DNA of 64,000 nucleotides, from NCBI RefSeq assembly GCF_000383955.1, contig NZ_KB913013.1, positions 3,739,694-3,803,693 on the forward strand. Reading direction: 5' to 3'. Under the pieces are notes generated by a model that was not told where the DNA came from, searched no databases, and was given only the letters and a program-made list of their open reading frames with translations. The DNA comes from Rudanella lutea DSM 19387 (GTDB lineage Bacteria; Bacteroidota; Bacteroidia; Cytophagales; Spirosomataceae). Both the position numbers and the translations under genes were made by a program. Numbering within the stretch: the stretch's first letter is position 1; the number at the start of each line of letters is the position of its first letter. Positions 62,393-64,000 of the stretch are shown here, in pieces.

Positions 62393-62400
62393 TAACTTTG
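62393..62400 (+). promoter_or_regulatory. -7 box (TAACTTTG) before the 62.4-63.2 kb genes
   Basis: TAACTTTG is an exact TAnnTTTG match between the ilvC terminator and the small cysteine-rich ORF, 50 bases before its ATG. No -33 element is clear. Confidence 0.5.
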
Positions 62401-62450
62401 GAAACGACAGAAAATATAGAGGTACTGTAAGGGTAACAAGAGTCTGTTAC

Positions 62451-62558
62451 ATGAATACCTCTCCTTATTATAAATGCCCGTACAGCGGCAGGCCGGTTAA
62501 CGTCTGCGGCCACTGCAACCGTTCATGCAAAGGACGCATAATAAATAAATTTACATAA
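62451..62558 (+). CDS. Possible 35-residue cysteine-rich small protein
   Basis: The frame encodes 35 residues with four cysteines (C9, C19, C22, C26) around VCGHCNRSCKGR, a spacing that could bind one zinc. It lies 50 bases after a good -7 box and ends two bases before the ATG of the next gene, as in an operon. There is no family recognition and the length is close to chance level. Confidence 0.4.
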   Translation: MNTSPYYKCPYSGRPVNVCGHCNRSCKGRIINKFT

Positions 62559-62560
62559 CG

Positions 62561-63199
62561 ATGCGTAGGTATTCAGTTTTGCTGTGTGTAATTATCTCTG
62601 TGCTTTTGCTGGTGATTGCCACCCTGCTTTATCCAGGCGGCTCAATCCTTGACAAAACGTCGGTTGGGTTTGACTGGTCGAAGAACTTTTTCAGCAATTT
62701 GTTTTTAGCCAGAGCACTCAATGGAGACATAAACCCAGCCAGAATTTGGGCATTAGCCGGTATGGTCTTCAACTCCATCGGTTATTTACTTTTCTTTATT
62801 CATACTTCACGAAAAATACCTCAAAAGCATTCGGCGATGGTTTTAAAACATATTGGCATTATAAACATGCTTTTTACTTTTCTCATTGCAACAGCCTGGC
62901 ATGATATCATGGTGACGGTTTCGAGTACACTGAACATGCTTGGACTGTTTTATATCACGGTCTCTGTTTTAAGGACAAGACTTTATTGGTTAAAGGTTTT
63001 TTGCATTGGGAGCCTGCTTATCTTTTACTTCACTTTGTACCTATATGGGACAGGCGATTGGGGGTTGCTGGCTGTGATGCAGAAGGTTTCATTTCTTTGT
63101 TTTATGCTGTTTGTTTTGGCAATCGAATATGGCACGAGTCCCGAAGACTTTCAGCAAAACCAGTCTGACCACCAAACCATAAACGTGCCCAACCGCTAA
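62561..63199 (+). CDS. Uncharacterised six-to-seven-span membrane protein
   Basis: The protein has 212 residues. Segments include VLLCVIISVLLLVIATLLYP, IWALAGMVFNSIGYLLFFIH, HIGIINMLFTFLIATAWHDI and VFCIGSLLIFYFTLYLYG. A motif FDWSKNFFSNL after the first segment recalls DUF998/Frag1-like proteins, but I cannot assign the family. It is more AT-rich than its ilv neighbours and breaks the ilvC-ilvA order, so it may be an insertion. Confidence 0.7.
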   Translation: MRRYSVLLCVIISVLLLVIATLLYPGGSILDKTSVGFDWSKNFFSNLFLARALNGDINPARIWALAGMVFNSIGYLLFFIHTSRKIPQKHSAMVLKHIGIINMLFTFLIATAWHDIMVTVSSTLNMLGLFYITVSVLRTRLYWLKVFCIGSLLIFYFTLYLYGTGDWGLLAVMQKVSFLCFMLFVLAIEYGTSPEDFQQNQSDHQTINVPNR

Positions 63200-63346
63200 T
63201 CGCTGATAGGGGGCAATAGTGGTAAGCGAGATCCGCAATGCAACCTGAACGTCTGGCCGTTTTCCGTTGCTTAGGTAAGCACATTCTGACCAGAAATTGA
63301 GAAATTAGCACTTCATTCAACGAAGGCTCTGCGCTGACTTCTCGCT

Positions 63347-64000
63347 GTGATCGATTCCAATAATCAACCGCTCCCTGATCTGGACAATATTTACCTCGCG
63401 GCCGACCGGCTCCGGGGCGTGGCTACCCATACGCCGTTGCAGGAAAACCTGAACCTGTCGGACCGGTACGGGGCCAATATCTTTCTCAAGCGCGAAGACC
63501 TTCAGGTGGTTCGGTCGTACAAAATCCGGGGTGCGTACAACAAGATGGCGGCCCTCCCCAACGAGTCGCTGGCCAAGGGGGTGGTGTGCGCCAGTGCGGG
63601 CAACCACGCGCAGGGCGTAGCGTATGCGTGCCGCAAAATGGGTGTCAAAGGCATTATTTTCATGCCTACCACTACGCCCAACCAGAAGGTAAAGCAGGTG
63701 AAGCTGTTCGGGAAGGCATTTGTAGATGTGGAGCTGATTGGCGATACCTACGACGATGCCTACGCGGCCGCTAACCAGTACGTGCAAACCCACGACAGTA
63801 CGTTTGTGCACCCGTTCGACGATGTGCTCGTGATGGAGGGACAAGGCACCGTAGGGCTCGAAATCTTCAAAGACGCCAACTTCAAAATCGATTACGTCCT
63901 CATGGCTATCGGCGGGGGCGGGTTGGCGGCCGGCGTGTCGACGGTGTTTCGGCAGTTGAGCCCCAAAACCAGGCTCATCGGTGTGGAGCCGCTGGGGTCG
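63347..64000 (+). CDS. ilvA: Threonine ammonia-lyase (threonine deaminase), 5' part
   Basis: The first 218 codons are visible and the gene runs out of the window. It deaminates threonine to 2-ketobutyrate, the entry to isoleucine. Seen: LKREDLQVVRSYKIRGAYNK with the PLP lysine, SAGNHAQGVAYAC, and the phosphate-binding GGGGLAAGV. The start GTG at 63347 is the first possible start after an in-frame stop at 63335. It completes the branched-chain cluster. Confidence 0.93.
   Translation, partial: MIDSNNQPLPDLDNIYLAADRLRGVATHTPLQENLNLSDRYGANIFLKREDLQVVRSYKIRGAYNKMAALPNESLAKGVVCASAGNHAQGVAYACRKMGVKGIIFMPTTTPNQKVKQVKLFGKAFVDVELIGDTYDDAYAAANQYVQTHDSTFVHPFDDVLVMEGQGTVGLEIFKDANFKIDYVLMAIGGGGLAAGVSTVFRQLSPKTRLIGVEPLGS

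Overview
The window is a chromosomal segment of about 54% GC from a Bacteroidota bacterium, most likely order Cytophagales and close to Spirosoma/Rudanella (inference). The evidence is: four proteins with C-terminal type IX secretion (T9SS) sorting domains, a SusC/SusD pair, a duplicated ExbD in an ExbB-ExbD-ExbD-TonB cluster, BshC (bacillithiol), a very short NuoG, and several TAnnTTTG promoter boxes.

Layout. 0-5 kb: 3' end of rimO, a small toxin-antitoxin (TA) module whose Doc/Fic toxin is frameshifted, then bshC, a 5-formyl-THF cyclo-ligase and asd. 5-7.5 kb: an ABC-2 type ATPase and membrane protein. 7.5-10.2 kb: a gene-poor, AT-rich islet between a tRNA-Leu(CAG) gene and a decayed direct copy of that tRNA's 3' end plus terminator. 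It holds one secreted repeat protein flanked by two related hairpins. 10.2-19.5 kb: a beta-CASP nuclease-like MBL protein, pbpC, a small secreted protein, a partial Bat operon, rnhB, a DUF2480-like gene, superoxide dismutase and tadA. 19.5-23.5 kb: a 1290-residue surface protein. 24.4-30.6 kb: the TonB energising cluster with a PstS-like lipoprotein and a TPR protein. 30.7-37.6 kb: adk, obg and two tandem SGNH-esterase-like T9SS proteins. 37.7-46.1 kb: nuoABCDEFGHIJ without nuoKLMN. 46.2-52.1 kb: a glycosyltransferase and a SusD/SusC pair. 52.5-55.7 kb: a Dabb protein, an RluA-type pseudouridine synthase, a histidine kinase and an S24/HTH regulator. 55.9-64 kb: branched-chain amino acid genes ilvD, ilvB, ilvN, ilvC and ilvA, with a methyltransferase and a MNT/HEPN TA module (HEPN toxin interrupted by one TGA) between ilvD and ilvB.

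Two patterns cut across the map. First, both TA modules keep an intact antitoxin while the toxin frame is broken by a single lesion. Second, at least nine gene gaps hold long imperfect or perfect palindromes. Their arms often repeat short words and their sequences mostly differ, although one pair is clearly related. They are concentrated in the nuo operon, where four or five gaps carry one. These palindromes and the tRNA-Leu islet are the least explained structures here.

All calls were made by reading the sequence; no database search was run. Family names are recognition from motifs and length.
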